Shown here in pieces: positions 1 to 7,792 of a stretch of DNA of 27,442 bases. Source of the stretch: an uncultured Eubacteriales bacterium (GTDB lineage: Bacteria > Bacillota > Clostridia > Oscillospirales > CAG-272); the NCBI GenBank assembly GCA_934474225.1, contig CAKSLU010000022.1, positions 1 to 27,442 of the forward strand, in the 5' to 3' direction. Every line of letters starts with the position of its first letter. The stretch's first letter is position 1. A model generated the notes under the pieces. It did not search any database and was not told where the DNA came from. It was given only the letters and a program-made list of their open reading frames with translations. Both the position numbers and the translations under genes were made by a program.

Positions 1-25
1 ATTCACAGGAAAATTCTTTGCTCAT
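1..25 (-). CDS. Start of a gene leaving the window on the left (partial)
   Basis: An ATG on the minus strand at 25-23 is preceded by a good ribosome binding site (AAGGAGA at 33-39), and eight sense codons (M-S-K-E-F-S-C-E) follow to the window edge. It begins 28 bases after the pduL stop codon in the same direction, so it is probably the next gene of the same transcript. Too little is visible to name a product. Confidence 0.55.
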
Positions 26-53
26 TGTTCTGTCTCCTTATGTGAATGGTTTA

Positions 54-629
54 TTACTTTACGATTTCGCCGTAGAAGGTGCCGAACGCGCATGCCGCAT
101 TTGCCTCATCGGTGTCGATGTGCATCGCGAGTGCGAAGTTCGGGTTGACGCGGACGACCACGTCGCCGTAAACGGTGCTTCTGCCCTCGCTCTCAAGCGC
201 GACCTTGACAATGTCCTTGTCCTTGACGCCGAAGCGTGCTGCGTCGTCGGGGGTCATGTGAATGTGGCGCTTTGCCACGATAACGCCCTCAGTGAGGTCA
301 ACCTCGCCTGCGGGGCCGACAATCTTACATGCGCCGGAGCCTGCGATGTCGCCGCTCTCACGGACGGGTGCGGTCACGCCCAGCGTGCGTGCGTCGGTGA
401 AGGAAACCTCCACTTGCGTTGCCTTTCTTGCGGGCCCGAGGATGATGACATTCGGAATCGACTTCTTGGGGCCGACGAGCGTGACACGCTCCTCGCAGGC
501 AAACTGGCCGGGCTGGCTCAGATCCTTCTTGTGCGTGAGCTTTGCGCCCTTGCCGAAGAGGGTCTCAATATCCGCGTCGGTCAGGTGAACATGACGCGCC
601 GAGGTTTCAACGAGAAATTTTTCTGCCAT
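54..629 (-). CDS. pduL: PduL-type phosphate acyltransferase (phosphotransacylase)
   Basis: This 191-residue protein matches the PduL (PTAC) family, which interconverts acyl-CoA and acyl-phosphate (propanoyl- or acetyl-) and so links CoA thioesters to ATP formation through a kinase. The two halves each carry the family's histidine pair: S-A-R-H-V-H-L (H13, H15) and K-R-H-I-H-M (H122, H124), which bind zinc in known structures. The length is close to that of free-standing members. There is no N-terminal encapsulation peptide and no microcompartment shell gene in view, so I infer a cytosolic acetate or propionate fermentation role rather than a microcompartment role. The start has an AGAAGGAGA ribosome site and a consensus-like promoter upstream (700-728). 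The substrate cannot be told from sequence alone. Confidence 0.93.
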   Translation of the reverse strand: MAEKFLVETSARHVHLTDADIETLFGKGAKLTHKKDLSQPGQFACEERVTLVGPKKSIPNVIILGPARKATQVEVSFTDARTLGVTAPVRESGDIAGSGACKIVGPAGEVDLTEGVIVAKRHIHMTPDDAARFGVKDKDIVKVALESEGRSTVYGDVVVRVNPNFALAMHIDTDEANAACAFGTFYGEIVK

Positions 630-699
630 GATGTTCTCCTTCTTATGTAAAAAACAAATTTTGTATTTTGTGCTTTTTCTACATACGATTTCATCGTTA

Positions 700-728
700 A
701 TTATATCACAGGGAATCGACTTTGTAAA
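700..728 (-). promoter_or_regulatory. Sigma-A-type promoter of pduL
   Basis: On the minus strand, TTTACA (728-723) and a perfect TATAAT (705-700) are separated by 17 bases. The leader to the pduL start is about 65 bases and is A/T-rich, with no evident riboswitch. Confidence 0.7.
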
Positions 729-799
729 TGCGTAAAAGAAAAAAATTTAGCGCATATTAATACCGGACTTGTGTAAAAAACGATAAAAGGAGAGGGACT

Positions 800-1519
800 A
801 TGAACGAAAAACCGGAAAAAGAAGAAAAAGAGGGAAGCGAGAGTCCGATCGGCGCGCATCTTGAGGAAATCGCGAAGAGCGGCGGCGTGACGGCAAGGAG
901 CGACGGCGAGACCATCCACTGCCTGTCCATCATCGGGCAGATCGAGGGGCACTACGTCCTCGACCAGACGCAGAAGACCACCAAATACGAGCATCTTATC
1001 CCGCTGCTCTGCGCCGTGGAGGAGAGCCGGGAGATCGACGGCCTGCTGCTCATCCTCAACACGATGGGCGGCGACGTGGAGGCGGGGCTGGCGATCGCCG
1101 AGATGGTAGCGTCCATGAAAAAACCTGCCGTGACACTGGTGCTCGGCGGCGGGCATTCCATCGGCGTGCCGCTGGCGGTCTGCGGCAGAAAGTCCTTCAT
1201 CGTGCCGAGCGCCACCATGACGCTGCACCCCGTGCGCACCAGCGGGACGATCATCGGCGTGCCGCAGACCTTCTACTATTTTGACAAGATGCAGGATAGG
1301 ATCGTGCATTTCATCTGTGCGCATTCGCAGGTCGCCGAGGGGAAGCTGCGCGAGATGATGAACAACACGAGCGAGCTTGCCAACGATGTCGGCACCATCA
1401 TCGACGGGCGCGAGGCGGTCGGCTGCGGGCTGATTGACGCGGTTGGCGGGCTTTCCGACGCGCTCGATGCGCTGAAAGGCTTCATCGCGGCGGATGCACG
1501 GCGCGCGGAGCGGCGCTGA
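800..1519 (+). CDS. tepA: TepA-like ClpP-fold serine protease
   Basis: This 239-residue protein has the ClpP/crotonase fold of the TepA (YmfB) group of Firmicutes. These are ClpP paralogues linked to protein translocation and spore-related processes and are not normally partnered with ClpX. After a charged N-terminus (about 35 residues) comes the ClpP core. The nucleophile is Ser120 in G-G-G-H-S-I-G, the histidine is His143 in T-M-T-L-H-P-V, and the acidic residue is probably Asp196. The G-R-E-A-V-G-C-G-L-I-D segment corresponds to the ClpP C-terminal hydrophobic-cleft region. There is no signal peptide. AGGAGAGGG precedes the ATG. It stands alone, divergent from pduL, and is not next to spoIIIE/ftsK as in Bacillus. 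The protein family is clear; the cellular role is inferred from family knowledge. Confidence 0.85.
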   Translation: MNEKPEKEEKEGSESPIGAHLEEIAKSGGVTARSDGETIHCLSIIGQIEGHYVLDQTQKTTKYEHLIPLLCAVEESREIDGLLLILNTMGGDVEAGLAIAEMVASMKKPAVTLVLGGGHSIGVPLAVCGRKSFIVPSATMTLHPVRTSGTIIGVPQTFYYFDKMQDRIVHFICAHSQVAEGKLREMMNNTSELANDVGTIIDGREAVGCGLIDAVGGLSDALDALKGFIAADARRAERR

Positions 1520-1535
1520 CGCGCAAATTGCACAA

Positions 1536-1559
1536 AAATCGTCAGATTTTTGACGATTT
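1536..1559 (+). terminator. Hairpin after tepA
   Basis: Nine-base perfect arms (AAATCGTCA and TGACGATTT) flank a six-base T-rich loop 17 bases after the tepA stop. The stem is A/T-rich and the following tract is not a pure T-run, so it may be only a weak terminator. Confidence 0.5.
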
Positions 1560-1566
1560 AATTTGC

Positions 1567-1595
1567 TTGACACCCTGTCGTGAAAATAGTAAAAT
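1567..1595 (+). promoter_or_regulatory. Sigma-A-type promoter of the AEC permease gene
   Basis: TTGACA (1567-1572) and TAAAAT (1590-1595) are separated by exactly 17 bases. The predicted transcript starts near 1602, giving a leader of only about 30 bases. Confidence 0.75.
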
Positions 1596-1634
1596 GTAAG
1601 AGCAACTTTTTTCACGGACGGTTTGTAACTTAAC

Positions 1635-2606
1635 ATGAACATTTGGAATGTAGTCTCGCAGATGCTGATGATGCTGGCCATGCTCGCCGTCGGGTACGGC
1701 GCGGCCAAGCTGCACATTGTGACGCAGGAGGGCAACCGCACGCTCTCGGCGATCCTGCTCAGCATCGCTTTCCCCTGCATGGTGCTTTCCAGCGTGTCCG
1801 CGCCGGGTGAACGGGACGATATGCTGCTGGTCTGGTCGCTCGTCGCGGGCATTGTGCTGTTCACGGCGCTGCCGATTCTCGCCTTTGTGCTCGTCAAGGT
1901 GACGCGCATCGGCGGGGATGAGGAGAGCGCGTGGGAGACGATGCTCTATCTGCCCAATATTGCGTTCATGGGCATCCCGGTCGCGGGCGCGATCTGGGGC
2001 AACACCGCCGTTCTGATCGTCGCCATCATGAACCTGGTGTTCAGCTTTCTCCTGTTCGGCGTTGCTGCCATCCATTTCGGGCGCGCCGCCGACAAAAAGA
2101 AGGTGGACGGCATCGTCGGCGCACGGCGCTTTCCCTGGCGGGCGCTGATTTCGCCCTCCATGCTGGCAAGCTACGCCGCGCTCATCATCTATATCTGCCG
2201 CATTCCCGTGCCCGGTACGCTCGGCGGCACCTTTTCCTATCTCGGCGCGATGACCACGCCGCTCTCCATGATGATTTCGGGCGTCAACCTTGCCGCCATG
2301 CCGCTGCGGCAGGTGTTTGGCAACGGCAAGACCTATGTGATGTCCTTTCTGCGGCTGATCGTCATGCCGCTTGCGCTCTATCCGCTCTTCCGCCTGCTGC
2401 TCGGCGGCTGCGGCATCGGGATTCTGCTGCCGGTCGTCATTTTCCTCGCGGGCATGCCCTGCGCGTCCACCACGCCGGTGCTTGCCGAGGCGGCGGGACT
2501 GCGCGAGGAGGCGCGGCTCTGCTCGCTCGGCGTACTGGTGTCCACTGTGTTTTCGGTCGTCACCATCCCGCTGCTCTACGCCCTCACCGAATGGCTCGGC
2601 GCGTGA
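1635..2606 (+). CDS. AEC-family (auxin efflux carrier-like) permease
   Basis: This 323-residue, strongly hydrophobic protein has about ten predicted membrane spans arranged as two five-helix halves joined by a charged loop (residues about 145-165). That is the layout of the AEC family (Mem_trans), which moves small organic anions such as malate, malonate or related acids. The P-N-I-A-F-M-G-I-P motif near residue 108 is a hallmark of the first half, and the M-P-C-A-S-T-T-P region of the second half occupies the matching crossing position. The substrate cannot be read from sequence. It has its own promoter and terminator, so it is probably monocistronic. Oddly, no purine-rich ribosome site is visible before the ATG. 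Confidence 0.88.
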   Translation: MNIWNVVSQMLMMLAMLAVGYGAAKLHIVTQEGNRTLSAILLSIAFPCMVLSSVSAPGERDDMLLVWSLVAGIVLFTALPILAFVLVKVTRIGGDEESAWETMLYLPNIAFMGIPVAGAIWGNTAVLIVAIMNLVFSFLLFGVAAIHFGRAADKKKVDGIVGARRFPWRALISPSMLASYAALIIYICRIPVPGTLGGTFSYLGAMTTPLSMMISGVNLAAMPLRQVFGNGKTYVMSFLRLIVMPLALYPLFRLLLGGCGIGILLPVVIFLAGMPCASTTPVLAEAAGLREEARLCSLGVLVSTVFSVVTIPLLYALTEWLGA

Positions 2607-2625
2607 GGCGGATTCTACGGTTTTC

Positions 2626-2657
2626 AAAATTCCGCAGGTTTCCTGCGGAATTTTTTT
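2626..2657 (+). terminator. Rho-independent terminator after the AEC permease
   Basis: The perfect arms AAAATTCCGCAGG and CCTGCGGAATTTT surround a TTT loop and run into seven T residues. Confidence 0.88.
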
Positions 2658-2730
2658 GCTTTGCGCGGCAGCGCATATTTTCCCGCGCGCGGCGCATACT
2701 GATTGCGGAAACGAAAGGCGGGGATGACGA

Positions 2731-3495
2731 ATGCAAAAGAAATGGCTGCGCGGGCTTGCACTGCTGCTGGCGGCGGCATTTTTCGCTGCGCTTGCAGGCT
2801 GCGGCGGCGCGCGCCCGGTGTCGGCAGAGGCGGAAGAAGCAGGGGAGACGGACACGCCGGACGCGGCGCGCCCGATGATTGCGCTCACGTTTGATGATGG
2901 GCCGAGCGTTCACACCGAGCGGCTGCTTGACCTGTTTGCCGAGTACGGCGGGCACGGCACCTTCTGCGTTATCGGCAACCGCATCGACCTCTTGCCCGAC
3001 ACCGTGGCGCGCGCCGTGCGTGAAGGCAATGAACTGGCCGTACATAGCTGGGATCATTGCCAGCTGACACGGCTTGGAGCGGACAAGGTGACCGAGGAGA
3101 TCGAGACCACGCGGCAGAAGATTTTTGAGCTGACCGGCGGGGCATGCACGGTGATTCGCCCGACCTACGGCGCGGTCAACGACACGCTGATGCGCGTGGC
3201 GAAGGATCTTGACATGATTGTGGTCAACTGGTCGGTCGACACGCTGGACTGGAAAACGCGGAACGCGGACGCGACCTACCGCGCGGTCATGCAGGGCGCG
3301 GAGGACGGTGCGATCATCCTCTGCCACGACCTTTACGGCGAGACGGTGGACGCGATGGAGCGCGTGATTCCGGAGCTTACCGCGCGCGGCTACAGACTTG
3401 TCACCGTGACCGAACTGCTCACCGCCGACGCGCGCACAGTAGAGGCGGGACGGCTCTACCGCAAGCAGGGACCGAAGCCCGCGGCGGAGGAATAA
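2731..3495 (+). CDS. Lipoprotein polysaccharide deacetylase (NodB/PgdA type, CE4)
   Basis: This 254-residue carbohydrate esterase family 4 protein removes N-acetyl groups from a cell-wall or surface polysaccharide, most likely peptidoglycan, outside the membrane. A signal peptide ends in a lipobox (L-A-G-C, Cys24), followed by an acidic linker. The NodB motifs appear in order: T-F-D-D-G-P-S (residues 53-59, Asp55 base and Asp56 metal ligand), H-S-W-D-H (His105 and His109, metal ligands), R-P-T-Y-G (143-147; the usual form is R-P-P-Y-G), D-T-L-D-W (170-174) and L-C-H-D (His199). All key residues are present, so it should be active. A terminator lies upstream and a repeat cluster downstream, which suggests it is expressed alone. 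The exact polysaccharide is unknown. Confidence 0.92.
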   Translation: MQKKWLRGLALLLAAAFFAALAGCGGARPVSAEAEEAGETDTPDAARPMIALTFDDGPSVHTERLLDLFAEYGGHGTFCVIGNRIDLLPDTVARAVREGNELAVHSWDHCQLTRLGADKVTEEIETTRQKIFELTGGACTVIRPTYGAVNDTLMRVAKDLDMIVVNWSVDTLDWKTRNADATYRAVMQGAEDGAIILCHDLYGETVDAMERVIPELTARGYRLVTVTELLTADARTVEAGRLYRKQGPKPAAEE

Positions 3496-3639
3496 AAGCG
3501 TCGGTACGCGGGTCGTCGGGTGATGTTTTTTGGTTTCGCAACGCGAAATCGTCGGTGTTCAGCCGACGAAGAAAAACTCATGAGGAACGCTTGCGTTCCG
3601 GTCGCCATGACCCCTACAGGATTGTATAAAATTCGCACA
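3496..3639 (+). other. Gene-free spacer with short hairpins
   Basis: No coding sequence is supported between 3496 and 4038. This first part holds several small self-complementary units: a GGTTTCGC/GCGAAATC pair near 3533-3551, GTCGG/CCGAC near 3552-3568 and GGAACGC/GCGTTCC near 3583-3600. They look like worn members of the intergenic hairpin repeats that follow. Confidence 0.5.
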
Positions 3640-3753
3640 CACCGCAGGGGCGACTGCCGAATCGCCCGCCTGCGCACGGTTGCGGGTCGTCGAGGCGCCG
3701 ACCCCTACCGGAAAGCAAAGATTATGACCGTAGGGCGGTGGCTCGCTCCCGCC
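3640..3753 (+). repeat. Intergenic repeat, module B (copy 1)
   Basis: This block begins with CACCG[C/T]AGGGGCGAC and contains the string GTCGTCGAGGCGCCG, followed after one mismatch by CCCCTACCGG. It ends with a GTAGGGCG...CCCGCC hairpin. The same order of pieces is found at 19162-19282. It carries no start or stop organisation expected of a gene. I interpret it as a dispersed non-coding repeat. Confidence 0.75.
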
Positions 3754-3776
3754 GCGTTTGTGCGCAATCTATCTTC

Positions 3777-3889
3777 GCCTCCCCCCGGCAAAGGGAGGTG
3801 TCGGCGTAGCCGACGGAGGGATTGTTACAGAGCCACGAAACAACCCCTCAGTCAACTCCGTTGACAGCTCCCCTTGCACAGGGGAGCCG
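3777..3889 (+). repeat. Intergenic repeat, module A (copy 1)
   Basis: This block of about 113 bases begins with a CCTCCC...GGGAGG hairpin, followed by TCGGC-GTA-GCCGA and a near-invariant central stretch (about 3811-3849). It then has a GTCAAC-TCC-GTTGAC hairpin and ends with a CTCCCC...GGGGAG hairpin. It is almost identical to 19007-19120, more than 15 kb away. Both terminal units are inverted repeats, reminiscent of REP or MITE elements. Confidence 0.85.
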
Positions 3890-3930
3890 AATTGTGCCTT
3901 CCCCCAAGGGAAGCCCATACCCAAACCCCA

Positions 3931-3960
3931 CAAGCCTTTCCCACGGGAAAGGCTTGTTTT
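3931..3960 (+). terminator. Hairpin with T-run upstream of the DUF512 gene
   Basis: The 12-base arms CAAGCCTTTCCC and GGGAAAGGCTTG have a very tight loop and are followed by TTTT. It closes the repeat cluster and could terminate read-through from the deacetylase gene. Confidence 0.6.
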
Positions 3961-3973
3961 GCTGTCGAAACGA

Positions 3974-4002
3974 TTGACGCACGGCTGAAAATGTGTTATA
4001 CT
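3974..4002 (+). promoter_or_regulatory. Promoter of the DUF512-lipoprotein-der operon
   Basis: TTGACG (3974-3979), a 17-base spacer and TATACT (3997-4002) preceded by an extended -10 TG dinucleotide lie 36 bases before the DUF512 start. Confidence 0.75.
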
Positions 4003-4038
4003 AATATGAAAAATTATGCGCGAAGGAGGGAGAGCAAA

Positions 4039-5364
4039 ATGGTGGAGATCACGGCGGTGCATCCGCACAGCCGCGGGGAGAAGGCGGGCATCCGCGAGGG
4101 CGACATCCTGATGAGCCTCAACGGCCACGCCGTCACCGATGTGCTGGACTACCGCTTTTACCTTGCCGACAAGCACCTCACGGTTGCCCTCCGCCGCGAC
4201 GGCGCACCGCTCACGGTGGAGATAACCAAGGGCGAGTACGACGACATCGGGCTGGAATTTGCCACCCCGCTGATGGACAAGAAGCACCACTGCGAAAACA
4301 AGTGCATCTTCTGCTTCATCGACCAGCTGCCGCGCGGTCTGCGCAAGACGCTCTACTTCAAGGACGACGACTCCCGCCTCTCCTTCCTGCACGGCAACTA
4401 TGTCACGCTGACCAACATCGACGAGGCGGAGATTGACCGCATCATCTCCATGCACATCACGCCCATCAATGTCTCGGTGCACACCACCAACCCCGATCTG
4501 CGCGTGCGCATGATGAAGAACCCGCACGCGGACAAGATTATGGACTATCTCGCCCGATTCAAGGCGGGCGGCACGCACATCCGCGCGCAGATTGTGCTCT
4601 GTCGCGGCATCAACGACGGCGACGAGCTGCTGCGCACCATGCGCGACCTTGAGACCTTCTATCCCGCGCTCGACTCGGTCTCAATCGTCCCCGCAGGGCT
4701 GACCAAGTTCCGCGACGGGCTGTTCCCGCTTGAACCGTTCACCAAAGAGGAGTGCCGCGCGGTCATCGACATGGTGACGGCGTTTGGCGACGGCTGCAAA
4801 GCACGGCACGGCACGCGGCTCTTCTTCGTCGCGGACGAAATGTACATCAAGGGCGGCGTCAAGCTGCCCGATGCGGATTTTTACGAAGACTTTACCCAGA
4901 TTGAGAACGGTGTCGGCATGATCGCGTCGATGGAGCGCGAATTCGGCACGGAGCTGGATTTCATCGCGGACTACACCGATGCGCTCGGCGACCGCACCCG
5001 CCGCGTCACCGTGGCGACCGGCGTCGCCGCCTACGACTTCATCAAGTCGCTTGCCGACCGGCTCATGGCGGTCTGCCCCGCGCTCGAAATTGAGACCGTC
5101 AAAATCATCAACCACTTTTTCGGCGAGCAAATCACGGTTGCGGGGCTGCTCACCGGGCATGATTTGTACGAACAACTGAAAGACCGCGACCTCGGCGACG
5201 AACTTATCCTGCCCGCCTGCACGCTGCGCTCGGAGGGGGATTTGTTCCTCTGCGGAATGTCGCGGGACGAGCTTGCCGAAAAGCTCGGCGTGCCGGTCGC
5301 CTTCGCCGAGGGCGAGGGCGCGGACTTTGTCGCCAAGGTTTTCGGCGCGGAACCGTTTGTATAA
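4039..5364 (+). CDS. DUF512 / PDZ-radical-SAM-like Fe-S protein
   Basis: This 441-residue protein is of the Clostridia DUF512 family, usually annotated as an Fe-S oxidoreductase related to NifB/MoaA. Residues 1-60 resemble a PDZ domain (S-R-G-E-K-A-G-I-R-E-G-D). A radical-SAM-type cysteine cluster follows (C85-x3-C89-x2-C92 in C-E-N-K-C-I-F-C-F), then a barrel core and the C-terminal DUF512 domain. An upstream in-frame ATG exists, but AAGGAGGGAGAG directly before 4039 and a promoter at 3974-4002 fix this start. The reaction catalysed is not known for the family. DUF512 genes sit beside der in many Clostridia, and here they share an operon with only a lipoprotein gene between them, which suggests a link to ribosome biogenesis that remains inference. 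Confidence 0.85.
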   Translation: MVEITAVHPHSRGEKAGIREGDILMSLNGHAVTDVLDYRFYLADKHLTVALRRDGAPLTVEITKGEYDDIGLEFATPLMDKKHHCENKCIFCFIDQLPRGLRKTLYFKDDDSRLSFLHGNYVTLTNIDEAEIDRIISMHITPINVSVHTTNPDLRVRMMKNPHADKIMDYLARFKAGGTHIRAQIVLCRGINDGDELLRTMRDLETFYPALDSVSIVPAGLTKFRDGLFPLEPFTKEECRAVIDMVTAFGDGCKARHGTRLFFVADEMYIKGGVKLPDADFYEDFTQIENGVGMIASMEREFGTELDFIADYTDALGDRTRRVTVATGVAAYDFIKSLADRLMAVCPALEIETVKIINHFFGEQITVAGLLTGHDLYEQLKDRDLGDELILPACTLRSEGDLFLCGMSRDELAEKLGVPVAFAEGEGADFVAKVFGAEPFV

Positions 5365-5377
5365 AAAGGAGGGCACT

Positions 5378-6133
5378 ATGAAAAAGACGATTGCTTTTCT
5401 GCTTGCACTTGCGCTTGCGGCCGCATTTTGCGCCTGCAAAAAGAAGCCTGCCGAGACGAGCGATTCGACGCCGCCCGACACGGTTGTGACCGAGCCGACC
5501 GCGCCCGCCACCAGCGAGACTTCGGCGACGACGACGGACACGGCGGAGCCGCCCGCCTTCGACATTGTGGAGCGCACCGAGAAGTCGGCGGCGCTCGACG
5601 CAGCCTACGGCATTCTCGCGCTCGGCAATGCGAAGACCGACGCCGCGCTCGAAGCTTATGCCGACGCGATGTTTGCAAGCTATGTGCCAAACGCATCCTC
5701 GCTTGCGGACGAGGGCGGCAGCGCGACCTATGCGGCGCAGCTTGCCGAGAGTTATGCGGACGAGACCCTGATCTCCGCCTCCTTTGTCGGCATGTATACG
5801 ATCACAAACGAGGACGGACGCGAGACGCGCGGCGAGGTCTACTACACGGTCAATGTGGATAGAGCAAGCGGCCGCCTGCTTTCGGGCGGCGACATCGTGA
5901 CCGACTTTGACGCGCTGGCAGCGGCGCTCACCGGCGGCAAATTTACGCCCGGCGCGCCGAGCGCCGACGACCTCGCGCAGTACCGCCCCGAATACGATAT
6001 GTACCCCTATTTCCGCTTTGACAAAGACAACTTCTATGTCGGCATCAATTTCCCCGGCGTGACCGAGACCAACACCGAGTACTCCATCTCCCGCGCGGAC
6101 GCCGCGGACTTCCTTGCGGAAGCCTACAGATAA
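5378..6133 (+). CDS. Putative exported lipoprotein of unknown function
   Basis: This 251-residue protein starts at ATG 5378 after AAAAGGAGG, 13 bases behind the DUF512 stop. A hydrophobic signal segment ends in F-C-A-C, giving Cys18 or Cys20 as a possible lipidation site. The lipobox is not canonical, so lipidation is uncertain. Residues 21-60 form a Thr/Pro/Glu-rich spacer typical of surface-anchored proteins. The folded part (62-251) contains R-G-E-V-Y-Y-T-V-N-V-D followed by an acidic region and an aromatic patch (Y201-Y219). It faintly resembles DUF3298/RsiV-like extracellular domains, but I cannot establish that by eye. It lies between DUF512 and der with gaps of 13 and 14 bases, so it is co-transcribed with them. 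Function unknown. Confidence 0.8.
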   Translation: MKKTIAFLLALALAAAFCACKKKPAETSDSTPPDTVVTEPTAPATSETSATTTDTAEPPAFDIVERTEKSAALDAAYGILALGNAKTDAALEAYADAMFASYVPNASSLADEGGSATYAAQLAESYADETLISASFVGMYTITNEDGRETRGEVYYTVNVDRASGRLLSGGDIVTDFDALAAALTGGKFTPGAPSADDLAQYRPEYDMYPYFRFDKDNFYVGINFPGVTETNTEYSISRADAADFLAEAYR

Positions 6134-6147
6134 GAAAGGACAACACC

Positions 6148-7476
6148 ATGGCAAAACCGATTATCGCGATTGTCGGCAGACCGAATGTCGGCAAGAGCAC
6201 GCTGTTCAACAAACTCATCGGCGAGCGCCGCGCCATCATCGAAGATACGCCCGGCGTCACGCGCGACCGCATCTACGGCGAGGGCGAATGGTGCGGCAAG
6301 TCGTTTGTCGTCATCGACACCGGCGGCATCGAGCCGAAAACCAATGATATTATCTTGAAGCAGATGCGCCTCCAGGCCGAGATTGCCATCGACACGGCGG
6401 ACGTCATCATCTTCATGTGCGACGTGCGCACCGGCCTTGTCGCCGACGACCGCGAGATTGCGGTCATGCTCAAAAAGAGCGGCAAGCCGGTCGTCGTCGC
6501 CGTCAACAAGGCGGATTCGGTCGGCGCCGTGCCGTTTGAATTCTACGAGTTCTACGAGCTTGGCTTTGACAAGGACCCCATCGCCATTTCCTCCACGCAC
6601 GGCAGCGGCACGGGCGACCTGTTGGATGCTGTGCTGGCTGAACTGCCCGCCGACGCGGGTGCGCCCGAGGAGGACGACAGCATCAAGGTCGCCGTCATCG
6701 GCAAGCCGAATGCGGGCAAATCCTCGCTCATCAACAAGCTGCTCGGCGAGGAGCGGCTGATCGTCTCGGACATCGCGGGCACAACGCGCGACGCCATCGA
6801 CACGCAGGTCGAATGCGCTTTCGGCAAGTACACCTTCATCGACACGGCGGGACTGCGCCGCAAGGCACGCGTCGAGGATGTGATCGAGAAGTACAGCGTC
6901 CTGCGCGCGCACATGGCGGTGGAACGCGCGGATGTCTGCCTGCTTGTCATCGACGCCACGGCGGGCATCACCGAGCAGGACGAGCACATCGCGGGTATTG
7001 CACATGAGGCGGGCAAGGCGTGCATCATCGTCGTCAACAAGTGGGACGCGGTGGAGAAGGACAACGACAGCGTCAACGAATTCACGAAGAAGATTTACAA
7101 CGCGCTGTCCTACATGACCTACGCGCCAATCCTGTTTGTCAGCGCACTGACCGGGCAGCGCCTGCAAAAGTTGTTTGAGCACATCAATTATGTCAACGGG
7201 CAGGCAAAGCTGCGCATTTCCACCGGCATGCTCAACGATATGCTCGGCGACGCGACCGCCAAGGTGCAGCCGCCGTCCGACAAGGGCAAACGGTTGAAAA
7301 TCTACTATATGACGCAGGCGAGCGTCGCGCCGCCGACCTTTGTTATCTTCGCCAACAGCATCGAGCTGTTCCATTTCTCCTATCAGCGGTATATCGAGAA
7401 TTGCCTGCGCGAGACCTTCGGCTTCCGCGGCACGCCTGTGCGCATCATCATTCGTGAGCGCGGGGATAAGGCGTAA
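6148..7476 (+). CDS. der: Ribosome biogenesis GTPase Der (EngA)
   Basis: This 442-residue essential GTPase has two tandem G domains and assists maturation of the 50S ribosomal subunit. The first P-loop is G-R-P-N-V-G-K-S (residues 10-17), with D-T-P-G and N-K-A-D further on. The second is G-K-P-N-A-G-K-S (about 184-191), with D-T-A-G and N-K-W-D. The remaining C-terminal 80-90 residues form the KH-like domain that closes the family architecture. Length and motif order are normal. It follows the lipoprotein gene by 14 bases with GAAAGGA as ribosome site and is the last gene of that operon. Confidence 0.98.
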   Translation: MAKPIIAIVGRPNVGKSTLFNKLIGERRAIIEDTPGVTRDRIYGEGEWCGKSFVVIDTGGIEPKTNDIILKQMRLQAEIAIDTADVIIFMCDVRTGLVADDREIAVMLKKSGKPVVVAVNKADSVGAVPFEFYEFYELGFDKDPIAISSTHGSGTGDLLDAVLAELPADAGAPEEDDSIKVAVIGKPNAGKSSLINKLLGEERLIVSDIAGTTRDAIDTQVECAFGKYTFIDTAGLRRKARVEDVIEKYSVLRAHMAVERADVCLLVIDATAGITEQDEHIAGIAHEAGKACIIVVNKWDAVEKDNDSVNEFTKKIYNALSYMTYAPILFVSALTGQRLQKLFEHINYVNGQAKLRISTGMLNDMLGDATAKVQPPSDKGKRLKIYYMTQASVAPPTFVIFANSIELFHFSYQRYIENCLRETFGFRGTPVRIIIRERGDKA

Positions 7477-7503
7477 AGAGGGGCCGAACTGCGTGCGTTC
7501 CCT

Positions 7504-7690
7504 AAGCCTTCCCCTTTGGGGAAGTGTGGCCCGGAACGCGATGCGTTCCTAATGAGTTTCCCTTGCGGGAAACATCACGCTCCGCGTGACGGATGAGGGC
7601 TTGCAGGCAGCCGGCACAGCATAGTGCGCTGTTTTGCTTTGTACAATCCCTCATCAGTCGCTAACGCGACAGCTTCCCCCAAGGGAAGCC
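7504..7690 (+). repeat. Diverged intergenic hairpin repeat between der and obgE
   Basis: The 316-base gap between der and obgE has no supported gene. It holds a repeat with the same plan as module A but different bases: a CTTCCCC-TTT-GGGGAAG hairpin (about 7508-7524), a TTTCCC...GGGAAA unit, TCACGC-TC-GCGTGA-like arms followed by CGGATGAGGG, a central portion, then CAGTCGC-TAAC-GCGACAG and a closing CTTCCCC/GGGAAG unit. The order matches 3777-3889 and 19007-19120, so it is probably a third, older or different-subfamily copy. Confidence 0.65.
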
Positions 7691-7792
7691 TGAAACGCAT
7701 CAAACCGCGCAAGCCGTGCCTCCACCTGACGGAGGGAGAGACACCGCAGCGCAAGGCATTTCTTCTCATTTCCCTATCGGAAAGGATACAAT

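Noticed and set aside
54..629. pduL considered as part of a bacterial microcompartment operon
   Set aside because: There is no encapsulation peptide on the protein and no shell gene in the window. The left side is cut off, so this is only a lack of support.
3520..3864. Open frame of 114 codons in the gap after the deacetylase gene
   Set aside because: It runs through the dispersed hairpin repeats and is not maintained in the second copies near 19007-19282. There is no ribosome site.
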